From contig JAGOQM010000012.1 of NCBI GenBank assembly GCA_017991555.1, forward strand, positions 18,838 through 82,837: a stretch of DNA of 64,000 bases. The letters are read 5' to 3'. Positions 9,641 to 19,470 of this stretch are shown piece after piece. The notes under the pieces are model-generated. The model did not search any database, was not told where the DNA came from, and worked only from the letters and a program-made list of their open reading frames with translations. The translations under genes were made by a program, and so were the position numbers. The stretch comes from Neisseriaceae bacterium (GTDB taxonomy: Bacteria; Pseudomonadota; Gammaproteobacteria; Burkholderiales; Neisseriaceae). How positions within the stretch are numbered: the first letter of the stretch is position 1; every line of letters starts with the position of its first letter.

Positions 9641-9987
9641 TGACGGCCAAGCCCTGGTCTCGGCGGCAAACCCTACTCGGGCTATTGACCCTGGTGGGGC
9701 TGGCCGCCTGCCAGCCGCAAACCGAGGCTGAACCCGCCGTTGCCGAACCCACGGGAGACCAAATTACGCAGGTCTGCCAAGGCTTTGAAGATCAAGCAGC
9801 CTGCCAGCAGGTGGTTCAAAGCTGCCTCGACAGCGGCGGCACGTTTGAATCGATCGCCCTGGTCAACAGCGTCGACAGCGAGTCGATGTTTAACATCGTG
9901 TGTCGTGGCACCGACGCCGGCACCGACCCAGCGCCCTTGCCCGGTCCCCAAGACACCGAGCCAGCGCCCACGGCCAGCAATCCCTAA
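9640..9987 (+). CDS. Small putative lipoprotein coupled to the NlpE-like gene
   Basis: The 115-residue product begins with MTAKPWSRRQTLLGLLTLVGLAA then Cys24, a lipobox preceded by an SRRQTLLG stretch that also resembles a twin-arginine signal. The mature part has four further cysteines (VCQGF, AACQQ, QSCLD, IVCRG), possibly forming two disulfides, and ends in a Pro/Thr/Ala-rich tail. I do not recognise the family. The start overlaps the stop of the NlpE-like gene by one base and a terminator follows, so the two lipoproteins probably act together in the envelope. Confidence 0.7.
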   Translation: MTAKPWSRRQTLLGLLTLVGLAACQPQTEAEPAVAEPTGDQITQVCQGFEDQAACQQVVQSCLDSGGTFESIALVNSVDSESMFNIVCRGTDAGTDPAPLPGPQDTEPAPTASNP

Positions 9988-9989
9988 AC

Positions 9990-10016
9990 CCAGCCAGCCT
10001 TTGCTGGCTTTTTTTA
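9990..10016 (+). terminator. Rho-independent terminator after the lipoprotein pair
   Basis: AGCCAGC and GCTGGCT pair around a 4-base loop and are followed by a run of seven T. It lies just after the stop at 9987. Confidence 0.87.
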
Positions 10017-10143
10017 AGTCATTCTGCCGCCTTGGCCCTAAGCCAACGGCGCCATTGAATTTCCCTCTTTCCCCCCCATTTATGTGGCTTAAGGCTTTGT
10101 CGTTCGCCAACCATGATCATCATTCAGCCACCAAAGGAGTCCT

Positions 10144-11238
10144 ATGAGCACATTACAGACGCCGCTGACCATCGGCCAGACCACCCTACCTAACCGCGTT
10201 GTGATGGCGCCCTTGACGCGCCTACGCAGCATCGAGCCTGGCGACCTCCCGACAGACTTAATGGGCACCTATTACGCTCAGCGCGCCAGCGCCGGGCTCA
10301 TCATTACCGAGGCCACGCAAATATCCGCTCAGTCCAAAGGCTATGCCGGGGCGCCTGGCCTTCACACCCCAGAACAGCTGGCGGCATGGCAAAAAATCGT
10401 GGCTCAGGTACACGCTAAAAAAGGCCGCATTGCGGTACAGTTTTGGCACACGGGCCGCATTTCCCATACCTCGGTGCAGCCTGAACAACAGCCACCGGTG
10501 GCGCCCTCGGCCATTGCCGCGCGTGGCCGTACTTCTTTACGCGACGAGCAGGGCTTGGCCATTCGCGTCAACTGTTCTGAACCTCAAGCGCTCACCCTTG
10601 ACGGCATTCAACAGGTGGTCGCCGACTTTGCCCACGCCAGCCGCATGGCCAAGGCCGCTGGCTTTGACTTTTTGGAGCTACACGGTGCCCACGGCTATTT
10701 ATTGCACCAATTTTTGTCGCCCAGCGCCAACCAGCGCACCGACGCCTATGGTGGCAGCATTGAAAACCGCAGCCGCTTGACCCTAGAAGTGGTGGACGCG
10801 GTCATCGACGCCTGGGGCAAAGACCACATCGGCATTCGCCTGTCGCCCATGGGCCCATTCAATGGGGTAGACAATGGCGTGGATCAAGAAGCGGCCGCGC
10901 TCTACCTCATCGGCGAACTGAATAAGCGCCACATTGCCTACCTTCACCTGTCCGAGCCAGACTGGGCCGGTGGCGAACCCTATACCGATGACTTTAGGCA
11001 CAAAGTCCGCGCCGCGTTCCAAGGGCCGATCATCGCCGCCGGCGGCTACACTCAGGCAAAGGCCGAAGCCTTGCTCCAAACCAAGCTGGTCGATGCGGTG
11101 GCCTTTGGCCGCGCCTACATTGCCAACCCGGACTTGGTCGAACGCTTTGCCCAGAACGCCCCGTTAAACGAACCCGATCCAAGCACTTTTTATGGCGGCA
11201 CCGAAAAAGGCTACACCGATTACCCCAGTCTAGCCTAA
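10144..11238 (+). CDS. nemA: Old Yellow Enzyme family alkene/N-ethylmaleimide reductase
   Basis: This FMN-dependent flavoprotein uses NADPH to reduce activated C=C bonds and nitro compounds, with roles in detoxification. Family motifs are present in order: [13 protein letters not shown] at the N-terminus, the FMN-binding [29 protein letters not shown] near residue 180, and the C-terminal [19 protein letters not shown]. Length is 364 residues, as for E. coli NemA. A strong AAAGGAG ribosome binding site precedes the ATG. It is convergent with the nuclease gene, and a bidirectional terminator lies between them. The symbol is by similarity; substrate range cannot be told from sequence. Confidence 0.9.
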   Translation: MSTLQTPLTIGQTTLPNRVVMAPLTRLRSIEPGDLPTDLMGTYYAQRASAGLIITEATQISAQSKGYAGAPGLHTPEQLAAWQKIVAQVHAKKGRIAVQFWHTGRISHTSVQPEQQPPVAPSAIAARGRTSLRDEQGLAIRVNCSEPQALTLDGIQQVVADFAHASRMAKAAGFDFLELHGAHGYLLHQFLSPSANQRTDAYGGSIENRSRLTLEVVDAVIDAWGKDHIGIRLSPMGPFNGVDNGVDQEAAALYLIGELNKRHIAYLHLSEPDWAGGEPYTDDFRHKVRAAFQGPIIAAGGYTQAKAEALLQTKLVDAVAFGRAYIANPDLVERFAQNAPLNEPDPSTFYGGTEKGYTDYPSLA

Positions 11239-11244
11239 CCCATC

Positions 11245-11276
11245 AAAAAACCACGCCGTTTGGGCGTGGTTTTTTG
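11245..11276. terminator. Bidirectional terminator between nemA and the nuclease gene
   Basis: CCACGCC and GGCGTGG form a stem around a short loop, with an A-run on the left and a T-run on the right, so it can serve both convergent genes. Confidence 0.88.
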
Positions 11277-11281
11277 TCGTT

Positions 11282-11971
11282 TTAACTGCGGCACAGCTTT
11301 TCACAAGGCACGCCGTTGCCATCACCATCAAGGCTCTTGACCTGACACACGTTTAAAAAATAACGGGCTTCTTCACAGCTCTGCATTTCCTTACAATATT
11401 GCTTGGTGCCACACGCAAAATTGGCCTTAGCCGCCTTTTGTTTGCTGGCGCGCACGCGCGTGTGTTCGCTGGCCACCACATTGGCGCGGCCATCTTGTAA
11501 ACGATAGCCTTTGCGCCAGTCCTGTGGATAAATCGGATTCGGTTCGGACCATATCCCTATCCGTTTGGCTTCTGCCTGCTGCTGTGCGGCCCGGTAGCTT
11601 GGGTCTTTCGAATACTCGACGTAGGCCCACGCCAGGCCTTTTTGCACCATCATTAGGTTCACGTTGCTTTTTTGGGCGTACACGATGCCGATGGTGCGAC
11701 CATAGCGATCGGTGGTGCCGCCTTTAACCAGCACGTCTTTACCAAACACCGCATCCGACAACTGTTTTTTGGCCGCCGTGCCAAACGGCTGCTTGCTCTC
11801 TGGTGCATCAATCTCACCCAAGCGCACTTTAACCTGCGTTTTTGCGGCGGTTAAACAGGTTAAGGTGTCGCCATCGGCGATGCCCACCACCCGACACTGA
11901 ATGTCTTTTGCCTGCGCTGTGGCCATTAAGCCCAGCAGCCCTACCCATACCATTACTTTATTTAATTTCAC
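11282..11971 (-). CDS. Secreted thermonuclease-like (SNase) protein with C-terminal Excalibur domain
   Basis: The 229-residue product has a signal peptide (to about MATAQA, residue 21), then an SNase/thermonuclease fold: ADGDTLTC, VRLGEIDAPESKQPFG with the conserved Arg and Glu region, DRYGRTIGIV with the second Arg, and GLAWAYVEY. The C-terminus carries an Excalibur-type calcium-binding motif, SLDGDGNGVPCEKLC, following several cysteines. Family knowledge suggests a periplasmic or secreted calcium-dependent nuclease that cuts DNA and RNA, possibly for nucleotide scavenging. It is a single gene. The ribosome binding site is weak, but the signal peptide supports the start. Confidence 0.88.
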   Translation of the reverse strand: MKLNKVMVWVGLLGLMATAQAKDIQCRVVGIADGDTLTCLTAAKTQVKVRLGEIDAPESKQPFGTAAKKQLSDAVFGKDVLVKGGTTDRYGRTIGIVYAQKSNVNLMMVQKGLAWAYVEYSKDPSYRAAQQQAEAKRIGIWSEPNPIYPQDWRKGYRLQDGRANVVASEHTRVRASKQKAAKANFACGTKQYCKEMQSCEEARYFLNVCQVKSLDGDGNGVPCEKLCRS

Positions 11972-12188
11972 TGATTACTAATCCATACATCGATGATGAA
12001 TCATCACAATCCATCGGTTGACCTACCTCACAGCTTCACTGCCCGTACTCTGGCCCATGGGCACGCCCATTTGGCCAGAAGGCAGGCATGGTAACAAGAG
12101 TCGCCGCCAAGGCAAAGCCTCACCACCACACTCTCGCTGCGGTAGGCGGCTAACGGCCTGATCAAAGAAGACATATGTGGATAAAATA

Positions 12189-12217
12189 AAAACAACCACG
12201 GCCAAGCGTGGTTGTTT
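12189..12217 (-). terminator. Rho-independent terminator after the DUF465 gene
   Basis: On the minus strand ACAACCACG and CGTGGTTGT form a stem, followed by a T-rich run. It lies 43 bases beyond the DUF465 stop. Confidence 0.8.
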
Positions 12218-12259
12218 TAGGTGAGGCTGAGGTCATCCTCTGCCCGCCGTTAAGGCGGC

Positions 12260-12478
12260 TTAATTTTTGGTCGCATCGTGCGATTGCAAGAAGACGTAGA
12301 GCTGATCTTTTAAATTTAATTTTTCCCTTTTCAAACGAATAATTTGATCATGATCGGCATTCAACTTTTCTAGGCGGATAATTTCATGATCTAAAGCGTT
12401 GTGTTTTTCAAAAAGGGATTGGAATCTAGGCTGAGTGCTTTTAAGTTTTGAGATTAATTCACGGTATTCTGGAAACAT
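12260..12478 (-). CDS. DUF465 (YdcH-like) small protein
   Basis: A 72-residue, highly charged, mostly helical protein with the family pattern FPEYRELISKLK, FEKHNALDHEIIRLE and LKREKLNLKDQLYVFL. This is the DUF465/YdcH family, small proteins of unknown function that are widespread in proteobacteria and probably form helical hairpins or coiled coils. An AGGAG ribosome binding site stands 7 bases before the ATG. It appears to be monocistronic, with a terminator behind it. The upstream region holds an FNR-like site (12635-12648), but too far away to assign to this gene with confidence. Confidence 0.88.
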   Translation of the reverse strand: MFPEYRELISKLKSTQPRFQSLFEKHNALDHEIIRLEKLNADHDQIIRLKREKLNLKDQLYVFLQSHDATKN

Positions 12479-12848
12479 GATGCAGCTCCTAATTAATAAT
12501 GGTCATGACTACGAAGTAACGCTCGTCATTGCACAATATTCATAGACGGCCTTTCTACTGATAAACCCGCTCCTTTTGAACCAAGGAGAAGCTTCAGTAT
12601 GGGCCGCCGACGCAACAAGCGTCAACCCATCCCTTTGATTTACATCAAAATAAAATAAAATCAACGGGAACCATTCCGGACACCACCGCCTCATCTACCC
12701 TAGCCCACCCCCTACCATTGACGCATGCTTACCACACTGCGTCAGCGCCATTGAATCGCCTCGAGCTGCGGCCCAGCCCGCTGAAGCCGCACCCAGCGGG
12801 CACCCAAAACCCACCTCAAAAGCAGCTTAAGCGTGGGCTTTTGAACGC
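12479..12848. other. 370-base gene-free region with an FNR-like palindrome
   Basis: No convincing gene is visible. The only notable signal is a perfect TTGAT-N4-ATCAA palindrome at 12635-12648. A 19-codon frame at 12599-12658 has an AAGGAG in front, but it overlaps this palindrome and was not accepted. Confidence 0.5.
12635..12648. promoter_or_regulatory. FNR/ANR-type operator-like palindrome
   Basis: The sequence TTGATTTACATCAA is an exact match to the FNR consensus TTGAT-N4-ATCAA. FNR-type regulators respond to oxygen. The target gene is unclear: DUF465 lies to the left on the minus strand, about 155 bases away, and no well-spaced -10 box was seen in either direction. It may be a chance match. 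Confidence 0.4.
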
Positions 12849-13301
12849 CTATACAACGTGTTTGTATTGAATAAATCCAGTTTTTTTAGCGATGCGGTCA
12901 TACAGCTGCTGCGCGGTGTGATTGGTTTCTTCGGTCAGCCAATACACCCGCGACCAGTTCTTGGCCTTGCCCCACTGATAGGCCGCTTCGATCAAGGCTC
13001 TGCCCACGCCGTGGCCACGCATTGATTCATCCACGTATAAATCTTGCAAATAGCCATAGTTTTGTATCGTCCAACAGCTTCGATGCTCAATTAAATGGGT
13101 GAAGCCAACAATGCGCTGGTCGACCGTGGCCACCAACGCCCACATCGGCTCGGCCTCGTCCATAAAACGCTGCCAGTTCACCTGAGCCTGCTCAACCCCT
13201 AAGTCAGCGTGGTAAAAAACCTGATAACCTTGCCACAGCGGCAGCCAAGCAGCCTTGTCGCCCTCGGTAGCCAAACGAACTCGAACCTGTACTTTAGACA
13301 T
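12849..13301 (-). CDS. GNAT family N-acetyltransferase
   Basis: The product (150 residues from the chosen start) has the GNAT fold pattern: VRLATEGDKAAW at the N-terminus, LQDLYVDESMRGHGVGRALIEAA carrying the acetyl-CoA-binding R-G-H-G-V-G motif A, and VYWLTEETNHTAQQLYDRIA as motif B. The closest known pattern is that of small GNATs acting on amino acids or polyamines, but the substrate cannot be told. The ATG at 13301 is preferred over the one at 13319 because AAAGG lies in a suitable place upstream. It sits after the kdp operon on the same strand, with 93 bases between; co-transcription is possible. Confidence 0.87.
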   Translation of the reverse strand: MSKVQVRVRLATEGDKAAWLPLWQGYQVFYHADLGVEQAQVNWQRFMDEAEPMWALVATVDQRIVGFTHLIEHRSCWTIQNYGYLQDLYVDESMRGHGVGRALIEAAYQWGKAKNWSRVYWLTEETNHTAQQLYDRIAKKTGFIQYKHVV

Positions 13302-13394
13302 TGATCTACGCCTTTTCATCCCGTTAACTTAAACGGGGCCAATCCCAGTTGGCCCGCCCCATTGCCTACCCCATAACCTTAGCACAACCCGCGC

Positions 13395-14075
13395 TCAAAC
13401 CAAACGATAGCCCACGCCCACTTCGGTGAGCAAATGCACCGGCATGGCCGGATTGTCCTCTAGCTTTTGCCTGAGGTGGCCCATGTAAATGCGCAGATAA
13501 TGGGGTTGCTCCACATAGTTAGGCCCCCACACCGCGTTTAGCAAGTGACGCTGGGTGCACACCTTACCCTGATGGCTCACCAATTCCACCAACAATGCAT
13601 ATTCGGTCGGGGTTAAATGAATGGTTAAGCCATTTTTTTGTACCAGCCGGTTCACCACGTCGATGGACAAGTCTCCACACGCATAAGGCTGATGCTGATT
13701 TTTGGGCTGGGCGCGCCGCACCTGTACCCGCAGTCGCGCGAGAAACTCAGGAATGCCAAACGGCTTGGTCATGTAGTCGTCGGCGCCGGCGTCTAAAGCG
13801 GCCACCTTTTCTTGCTCATCGTGCCGAGCCGTCAGCACTATAATGGGGGCATTCGACCATTGTCGAAACGCGCTGATAAAGCCTTTGCCATCGCCATCGC
13901 TCAGCCCTAAATCCAAAACCACACAGTCCGGCTGACGTGAGGCCGCTTCGATCAGGCCACGTTTAACGCCTTCTGCTTCAAATACGCGCCAGCCCTCTTC
14001 GCTTAAGGCCATGGCCAAAAAGCGGCGAATGTGCGGGTCGTCCTCAATGATTAAAATGGTTTTGTATCCGTCCAT
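13395..14075 (-). CDS. kdpE: Two-component response regulator KdpE
   Basis: KdpE is the OmpR-family regulator that, once phosphorylated by KdpD, activates the kdp potassium-uptake genes. The receiver domain has acidic residues at EDD (11-13), the phosphorylated Asp55 in CVVLDLGLSDGDG, and the conserved Lys in DYMTKPFG. A winged-helix DNA-binding domain fills the C-terminal half (LTPTEYALLVELV and a final GVGYRLV). Length is 226 residues, like E. coli KdpE (225). It begins 3 bases after the kdpD stop, so the two are coupled. A matching operator is seen upstream of kdpF. Confidence 0.95.
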   Translation of the reverse strand: MDGYKTILIIEDDPHIRRFLAMALSEEGWRVFEAEGVKRGLIEAASRQPDCVVLDLGLSDGDGKGFISAFRQWSNAPIIVLTARHDEQEKVAALDAGADDYMTKPFGIPEFLARLRVQVRRAQPKNQHQPYACGDLSIDVVNRLVQKNGLTIHLTPTEYALLVELVSHQGKVCTQRHLLNAVWGPNYVEQPHYLRIYMGHLRQKLEDNPAMPVHLLTEVGVGYRLV

Positions 14076-14078
14076 GAC

Positions 14079-16772
14079 TCACTCCATGCCCTCTATCTTC
14101 GGCGCCGACTGCAGCGGCAGGGTAAACCAAAAGTGGCTGCCCTGCTGGTCACTGCGTAAAGCCGCGTCGATGTGTCCAGCATGAGCGGTTATGATGGTTT
14201 TGGCAATACTCAAACCAAGGCCAGTGCCCACTTTGTGGCTTTCCTTTTCACCACGGCTAAACTTTTGAAACAGCCCCGCCACCTGATCAGGCTGGATGCC
14301 TTCGCCCTGATCAAAAACCGACACCTGTAGCCATTGCGGCAACACCTTCACCTCAATCATGACCTTGGCTGGCGGCGCACTGTAGTGGATGGCGTTGTCC
14401 ACTAGGTTACTCAATACCCGCTCAATCAACACCCCATCGCACGCCACCAGCGGGCAATCGGCCGGCATGTGGGTGCTGAACTGTACTTCGGGATGGGCAA
14501 ACAGCGTGGCCCGAGTGACGCTGCCGACCAGCTCTTCGATGGCGTGCCACTCTTTGTGTAAAGCAAATTCAGCGCTTTGCAAGCGCGCCATTTCCAAAAG
14601 GTTAGACACCATGGCGTGCAGCCGTTGGGCACAGTCATGGAGGGCCATTAGGCTGTCGCCGAGCTGCGCCTGTGGCAGCTGCTGATGGGTTTGGGCCAGC
14701 CACTCTGCCTCGCCCATCAGGGCCGTCAGCGGCGTGCGTAAATCATGGGAGATGGTGGCCAACAGCGTATTGCGCATCTGCTCCGAAGCAATGCCCATGG
14801 TCGCTTCCTGCGCCACGGCGGCAAAGTGAATCCGCTCTAGGGTAAGCGCCACCAGGCTGGCCAACACGTCCAGCTGGCGGCGCTTTTCGGGCAACCACAG
14901 CGACTTCGGGTCGTCTGGGGCAATCGCCAAAATGCCGCGAATGCGGATGGGTGCCTTCAGCGGCAAGTATAGGTAAGGGTGTTTGGGCAAGGTATGGGTG
15001 CCAAAGCCGGCCTCTTGCTGGTGGGCGTAAGCCCATTGAGCAATGGGCAAATCCACATCCGACGCTCCTTGGGTATGGTGCAACTGCTCGTCTAAATCAG
15101 GCAGTAAAAAAGCCACTTTACCTTTGAACTCTTGTAACAGCACCGCCTGGCTTTGCCGAATGATCTCATCAAACTCCAGCTGTCCAGACAGGTTTTTGGC
15201 AAACTCAAATAAGGCAATCGCCCGCTGCTCACGCCGATTGGCCATACGCGCCCGCAGTTTTAACGACAGGGCGTACTGGCCGGTCAACAGCCCCACCCCC
15301 AACATCACCACAAAGGTAATCAGATACTGTACGTCGCCCACGGCAAAGGAATGCCTTGGCATCACAAAGCCAAAGTCAAACAGGGCCACACTGATGACTG
15401 AGGCAAACACCCCCACGCCACGACCGTAGCGTACACTGATCGCCACCACCAGTACCAAAAACAGCATGATGATGTTGGCGTTGTCCAAAATTTCTGCCAC
15501 TGGGTACAGCAATAGCCCCAGGCCACAGCTGGCCAACAGCGTCACCGCATAGGGCCACAGCCGCGGCAGCCAGGCACGTTTGTTGGGGGTAGGCTGACTT
15601 GCCGCTGCAGAAGTCGCCGCCGGCCGAACCGCGGCGCCACCCCCAACGTGCACCACATTGATTTCCGGCGCCAAGGCCCTAATCTGCTGCGCCACGCTGC
15701 GCTGCCAAGGCCAGCATGGCCCGTCAGCCAGACACATCATGTGGGCCAAATTGTGCGCCCGGGCATACGCCACCCACGCCGCCACGGCCTGTTCCCCTTG
15801 GGTATAGGCCGTCACCGCACCCAGGCTTTCGGCAAAGCGCAGCTGCGCCGTTACCCTTGCCTGCCGAGCCTGAGCCGCCTTATGGCCACTGGGCGTGTCC
15901 ACAAACAGCACGTGCCACTCGCCCCCAAGCTGGCCCGCCAGCCGCGCGCCGCTGCGGATGAGGTGGGCGTCCACATCCTCGCCGCTTAAGCACACCAGCA
16001 CGCCCGAATCCGTTTGCCACACGCTTTGAATGGCCTCACGCTGGCGATGGGTTTTGACGTCGGCTTCAATACACTCTGCCGTCCGTCGCAGCGCGATCTC
16101 ACGCAGCGAAATCAGGTTGCCCTTTTTAAAGAAGTGCTGATGTGCGCGCTGTACCTGCGCTGGCGCATAGATATGGCCCGCCTGTAGGCGCTTGGTCAGT
16201 TCTTCGGCGGTGGTGTCCACCAACACAATCTCATTGGCACCATCAAAAAAGGCATCGGGCACCGTTTCGTGAATGGGTACCCCCGTAATGTGCTCAATGA
16301 CGCCATTAAGGCTGTCTAAATGCTGCACATTGAGGGTGGTCCATACGTTGATGCCTAAATCCAACAGCTCGGCCACGTCCTGCCAACGCTTAGGGTGGCG
16401 CGAGCCAACCACGTTGGCATGCGCCAACTCATCCACCAACAGCAGCTCGGGCCTGGCCGCAATGGCCGCGTCTAAATCAAATTCCAGCACTGGCTTGTCC
16501 TGAAACAGCCATTCTTTTTTGGGCAACAGCGGCAGGCCTTCGGCCTGCGCCACGGTGCCAGCCCGCGCATGGGTTTCGACCACGCCAATCAAAACGTCCA
16601 CCCCTGTGGCCTGCGCTTCCTTTGCCGCTTGCAGCATGGCGTAGGTTTTGCCCACCCCGGCCACGGCACCGAAATAAATCCGCAGTTTACCGCGCCGCTC
16701 AGACCGCTCTTCGGCCTGTAGGCTTTGCAATAAACGATCCGGGTTTAACGTTTGATTCATCTGGTTAATCAT
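14079..16772 (-). CDS. kdpD: Sensor histidine kinase KdpD
   Basis: KdpD is the membrane sensor kinase for potassium limitation and turgor. Domains in order: an N-terminal KdpD domain with Walker A GAVAGVGKT at residues 35-43, a universal-stress-protein-like segment, about four membrane helices (roughly residues 400-500), a GAF-like region, the HisKA domain with ISHDLRTPL (His near residue 676), and a HATPase domain with NLVDNAIHYS and GTGLGLSIAKT. Length is 897 residues, the usual size. Its start overlaps the kdpC stop by 4 bases (ATGA), and kdpE follows closely. Confidence 0.96.
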   Translation of the reverse strand: MINQMNQTLNPDRLLQSLQAEERSERRGKLRIYFGAVAGVGKTYAMLQAAKEAQATGVDVLIGVVETHARAGTVAQAEGLPLLPKKEWLFQDKPVLEFDLDAAIAARPELLLVDELAHANVVGSRHPKRWQDVAELLDLGINVWTTLNVQHLDSLNGVIEHITGVPIHETVPDAFFDGANEIVLVDTTAEELTKRLQAGHIYAPAQVQRAHQHFFKKGNLISLREIALRRTAECIEADVKTHRQREAIQSVWQTDSGVLVCLSGEDVDAHLIRSGARLAGQLGGEWHVLFVDTPSGHKAAQARQARVTAQLRFAESLGAVTAYTQGEQAVAAWVAYARAHNLAHMMCLADGPCWPWQRSVAQQIRALAPEINVVHVGGGAAVRPAATSAAASQPTPNKRAWLPRLWPYAVTLLASCGLGLLLYPVAEILDNANIIMLFLVLVVAISVRYGRGVGVFASVISVALFDFGFVMPRHSFAVGDVQYLITFVVMLGVGLLTGQYALSLKLRARMANRREQRAIALFEFAKNLSGQLEFDEIIRQSQAVLLQEFKGKVAFLLPDLDEQLHHTQGASDVDLPIAQWAYAHQQEAGFGTHTLPKHPYLYLPLKAPIRIRGILAIAPDDPKSLWLPEKRRQLDVLASLVALTLERIHFAAVAQEATMGIASEQMRNTLLATISHDLRTPLTALMGEAEWLAQTHQQLPQAQLGDSLMALHDCAQRLHAMVSNLLEMARLQSAEFALHKEWHAIEELVGSVTRATLFAHPEVQFSTHMPADCPLVACDGVLIERVLSNLVDNAIHYSAPPAKVMIEVKVLPQWLQVSVFDQGEGIQPDQVAGLFQKFSRGEKESHKVGTGLGLSIAKTIITAHAGHIDAALRSDQQGSHFWFTLPLQSAPKIEGME

Positions 16773-17356
16773 GGTGTGGGCTTCGCTAACTGGTCTAAAC
16801 GATGGTTTAATAACAATACATTAACCCTGTTTTCACCAAATAGCCACGTCGATTTGACCGCCTGCTGTGCCACCACGGCCCGTACCTGAGCCTCATCAAG
16901 GCCGCGCGCTTGCGCCACGCGGCGTACCTGATACTCGGCGGCGGCTAGGCTGATCTCTGGGTCGAGGCCGCTGGCCGAATGAGTGACTAAATCAACCGGC
17001 ACCGAATGCGCTGCCGCCCCTTCTGGCGCCAACATCGCTAGCCGCTGAGCCACCGACGCCGCCAATAGAGGGTTACTGGGGCCCAAGTTGGCACCGCTGG
17101 ACGCCATGCTGTTGTAGGCGTGATCCCCCGCCGCCGATGGCCGGCCCCAAAAGTAGTCAGGCGTGCGAAAATCTTGGCCGATCAAGGCCGAGCCAATGAC
17201 CTTATCGTTTTGCCAAATCAGGCTGCCCGCAGCCTGCTGCGGAAACCACCATTGGCCCAAAGCGGTGACGCTGAGGGGGTAAACCACGCCCAGCAGCAGG
17301 GACAACGCCACCAGAATGCTGAGGGCAGGACGAAACAAACGAATGTGCGCGTGCAT
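16769..17356 (-). CDS. kdpC: Potassium-transporting ATPase subunit KdpC
   Basis: KdpC is the single-span subunit that stabilises the Kdp complex and aids ATP binding. The 195-residue product has one N-terminal membrane helix (about residues 8-30), then the family blocks GSALIGQDF, YFWGRPSA, ASSGANLGPSNP and DLVTHSASGLDPEIS. The start at 17356 is chosen over 17371 because AAAGG lies 7 bases before it and because it gives the normal family length. It follows kdpB by 25 bases and overlaps kdpD by 4. Confidence 0.95.
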   Translation of the reverse strand: MHAHIRLFRPALSILVALSLLLGVVYPLSVTALGQWWFPQQAAGSLIWQNDKVIGSALIGQDFRTPDYFWGRPSAAGDHAYNSMASSGANLGPSNPLLAASVAQRLAMLAPEGAAAHSVPVDLVTHSASGLDPEISLAAAEYQVRRVAQARGLDEAQVRAVVAQQAVKSTWLFGENRVNVLLLNHRLDQLAKPTP

Positions 17357-17381
17357 TTTTATGCCTTTCATAACGGCTGGC

Positions 17382-19460
17382 CTAGGCCAGCCAGGTCAAA
17401 ATCAAGTCAATCAACTTAATGCCGATAAAGGGCACCACCAAACCGCCTAGTCCATACAGCAAAACGTTTTGACGCAATAGCTGGGTGGCGCTTAAAGCAC
17501 GATAGCGCACGCCCTTCAGCGCCAAAGGAATCAACGCGATGATGATGAGGGCGTTAAAAATCACCGCCGCCAAGATGGCCGATTCTGGGCTGTGCAGGCC
17601 CATCACGTTCAGCGCCGACAGCTGTGGATACAGCGGTGTAAACAACGCGGGAATGATGGCAAAATACTTGGCCACGTCGTTGGCAATGGAAAACGTGGTT
17701 AAGGCACCGCGGGTCATCAACAGCTGCTTGCCGGTCTGGACCACCTCGATCAGCTTGGTCGGGTCGGAATCCATGTCGACCATATTGCCGGCCTCCTTCG
17801 CCGCCTGAGTGCCCGAGTTCATCGCCACGGCCACATCGGCCTGAGCCAAGGCGGGGGCATCGTTGGTGCCGTCGCCGGTCATCGCGACCAGCAGGCCTTG
17901 CTGTTGATACGCACGAATCATGTTGAGCTTGTTTTCGGGCGTGGCTTCGGCCAAATAGTCATCCACCCCTGCTTCGGACGCAATCGCCGCCGCGGTTAAC
18001 GGGTTGTCGCCGGTAATCATCACGGTTTTAATGCCCATTTCTCGTAACTGGGCAAACCGAAGGCTCATGTTCGGCTTCACCACGTCTTTGAGGGCCAAGC
18101 AGCCAATCACCCGATCGCCCACTGCCACCACTAAAGGCGTGGCCCCCTGAGCGGCAATGGCATCCACCTGTTTTTGCACCGCACTCGGAAAGCTGGCGCC
18201 CAGTGCTTCAACATAGTCTTTAATCGCCTGCGCCGCCCCCTTCCTAACCGCCAAAGCCTTGCCTTCGGCCTCGATGTCGACGCCACTCATCCGGGTTTGC
18301 GCCGTAAATGGCACCGCCCTCAACGCCGGCCACTGTCGCCGCAAGGCTTCTGGCGTCAACTCAGGCTGCTTGATTTGGGCCAGCGCCACGATGCTGCGCC
18401 CTTCTGGGGTGTCATCCGCCTGTGAAGCCAGCCACGCCTTTTCGGCAAAGTCGTCGGGGCGAATGCCGGCAGCGGGATAAAAGGCGCTGGCCTGACGGTT
18501 GCCAAAGGTGATGGTGCCGGTTTTATCCAGCAGCAACACGTCAATATTGCCCGCCGTTTCCACCGCCCGCCCTGATTTGGCCACCACGTTTTTGGCCATC
18601 ATGCGGCTCATCCCCGCCACCCCAATGGCCGACAGCAGGCCGCCAATGGTCGTGGGAATCAAGCACACCAGCAGCGCGATCAGCGACACAATGGCTAGGG
18701 GCGCGGTTGCGTCGCCAACGCTGGCCGCAAACACCGAAAATGGCAGTAAGGTGGCCACCACCATCAAGAAAATCGCGGTTAGGGTCACCAATACAATGGT
18801 TAAGGCCACTTCATTCGGGGTTTTCTGACGCTTGGCCCCTTCCACCATGCCAATCATTTTGTCGATGAACGATTCGCCCGGATTGGCATTGATGCGGATT
18901 TTCAACCAGTCCGACACCAAACGCGTGCCGCCGGTGACCGAGCAAAAGTCGCTGCCAGCCGCCCGAATCACCGGGGCCGATTCGCCGGTAATGGCCGACT
19001 CGTCCACCGAGGCCACGCCTTCAATCACCTCGCCGTCCATCGGCACTAGCTCACCAGCGCGCACGTACACCACGTCGCCAAGCCGTAAATCACTCGAGGC
19101 CACCACGTTTTGCTGCTCTTGGCCCTTGACGACGCTGAGGCGACAGGCCGAAACCGTTTGTTTCAACGCCTTCAATGAAGCCGCCTGCGCCTTGCTTTTG
19201 CCTTCGGCATAGGCTTCTGCAAAATTGGCAAACAGCAGGGTAAACCATAGCCAGACGGTCAGCGCGACCACAAAGCCGGCGTTGGGCGCGCCCTGCCACA
19301 GCGCCTGTAGCGCAAAGCCAGTGCTGAGCAAACTGCCGACATACACCACGAACATGACTGGGTTACGCAGCTGCGCCCGTGGGGTGAGTTTCCACAATGA
19401 CGCTTTGAGCAGGTCCGTTGCCGCCATCGCCGTTAAAGCGTCTGATTTTTGAGTTAACAT
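17382..19460 (-). CDS. kdpB: Potassium-transporting P-type ATPase subunit KdpB
   Basis: KdpB is the catalytic P-type ATPase subunit that energises potassium uptake through KdpA. The phosphorylation motif DKTGT has its Asp near residue 312. The actuator motif ITGESAP and the hinge [20 protein letters not shown] are present, along with several membrane helices. Length is about 692 residues from the ATG at 19460. This start has AAAGGA 6 bases before it, whereas the ATG at 19466 directly abuts the ribosome binding site. The gene lies 10 bases after kdpA in the operon. Confidence 0.96.
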   Translation of the reverse strand: MLTQKSDALTAMAATDLLKASLWKLTPRAQLRNPVMFVVYVGSLLSTGFALQALWQGAPNAGFVVALTVWLWFTLLFANFAEAYAEGKSKAQAASLKALKQTVSACRLSVVKGQEQQNVVASSDLRLGDVVYVRAGELVPMDGEVIEGVASVDESAITGESAPVIRAAGSDFCSVTGGTRLVSDWLKIRINANPGESFIDKMIGMVEGAKRQKTPNEVALTIVLVTLTAIFLMVVATLLPFSVFAASVGDATAPLAIVSLIALLVCLIPTTIGGLLSAIGVAGMSRMMAKNVVAKSGRAVETAGNIDVLLLDKTGTITFGNRQASAFYPAAGIRPDDFAEKAWLASQADDTPEGRSIVALAQIKQPELTPEALRRQWPALRAVPFTAQTRMSGVDIEAEGKALAVRKGAAQAIKDYVEALGASFPSAVQKQVDAIAAQGATPLVVAVGDRVIGCLALKDVVKPNMSLRFAQLREMGIKTVMITGDNPLTAAAIASEAGVDDYLAEATPENKLNMIRAYQQQGLLVAMTGDGTNDAPALAQADVAVAMNSGTQAAKEAGNMVDMDSDPTKLIEVVQTGKQLLMTRGALTTFSIANDVAKYFAIIPALFTPLYPQLSALNVMGLHSPESAILAAVIFNALIIIALIPLALKGVRYRALSATQLLRQNVLLYGLGGLVVPFIGIKLIDLILTWLA

Positions 19461-19470
19461 AGCCATTCCT

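Noticed and set aside
12599..12658. 19-codon frame with AAGGAG ten bases upstream
   Set aside because: The spacing is long, the frame overlaps the FNR-like palindrome, and no promoter or terminator accompanies it. It is weaker than the small gene at 56412.
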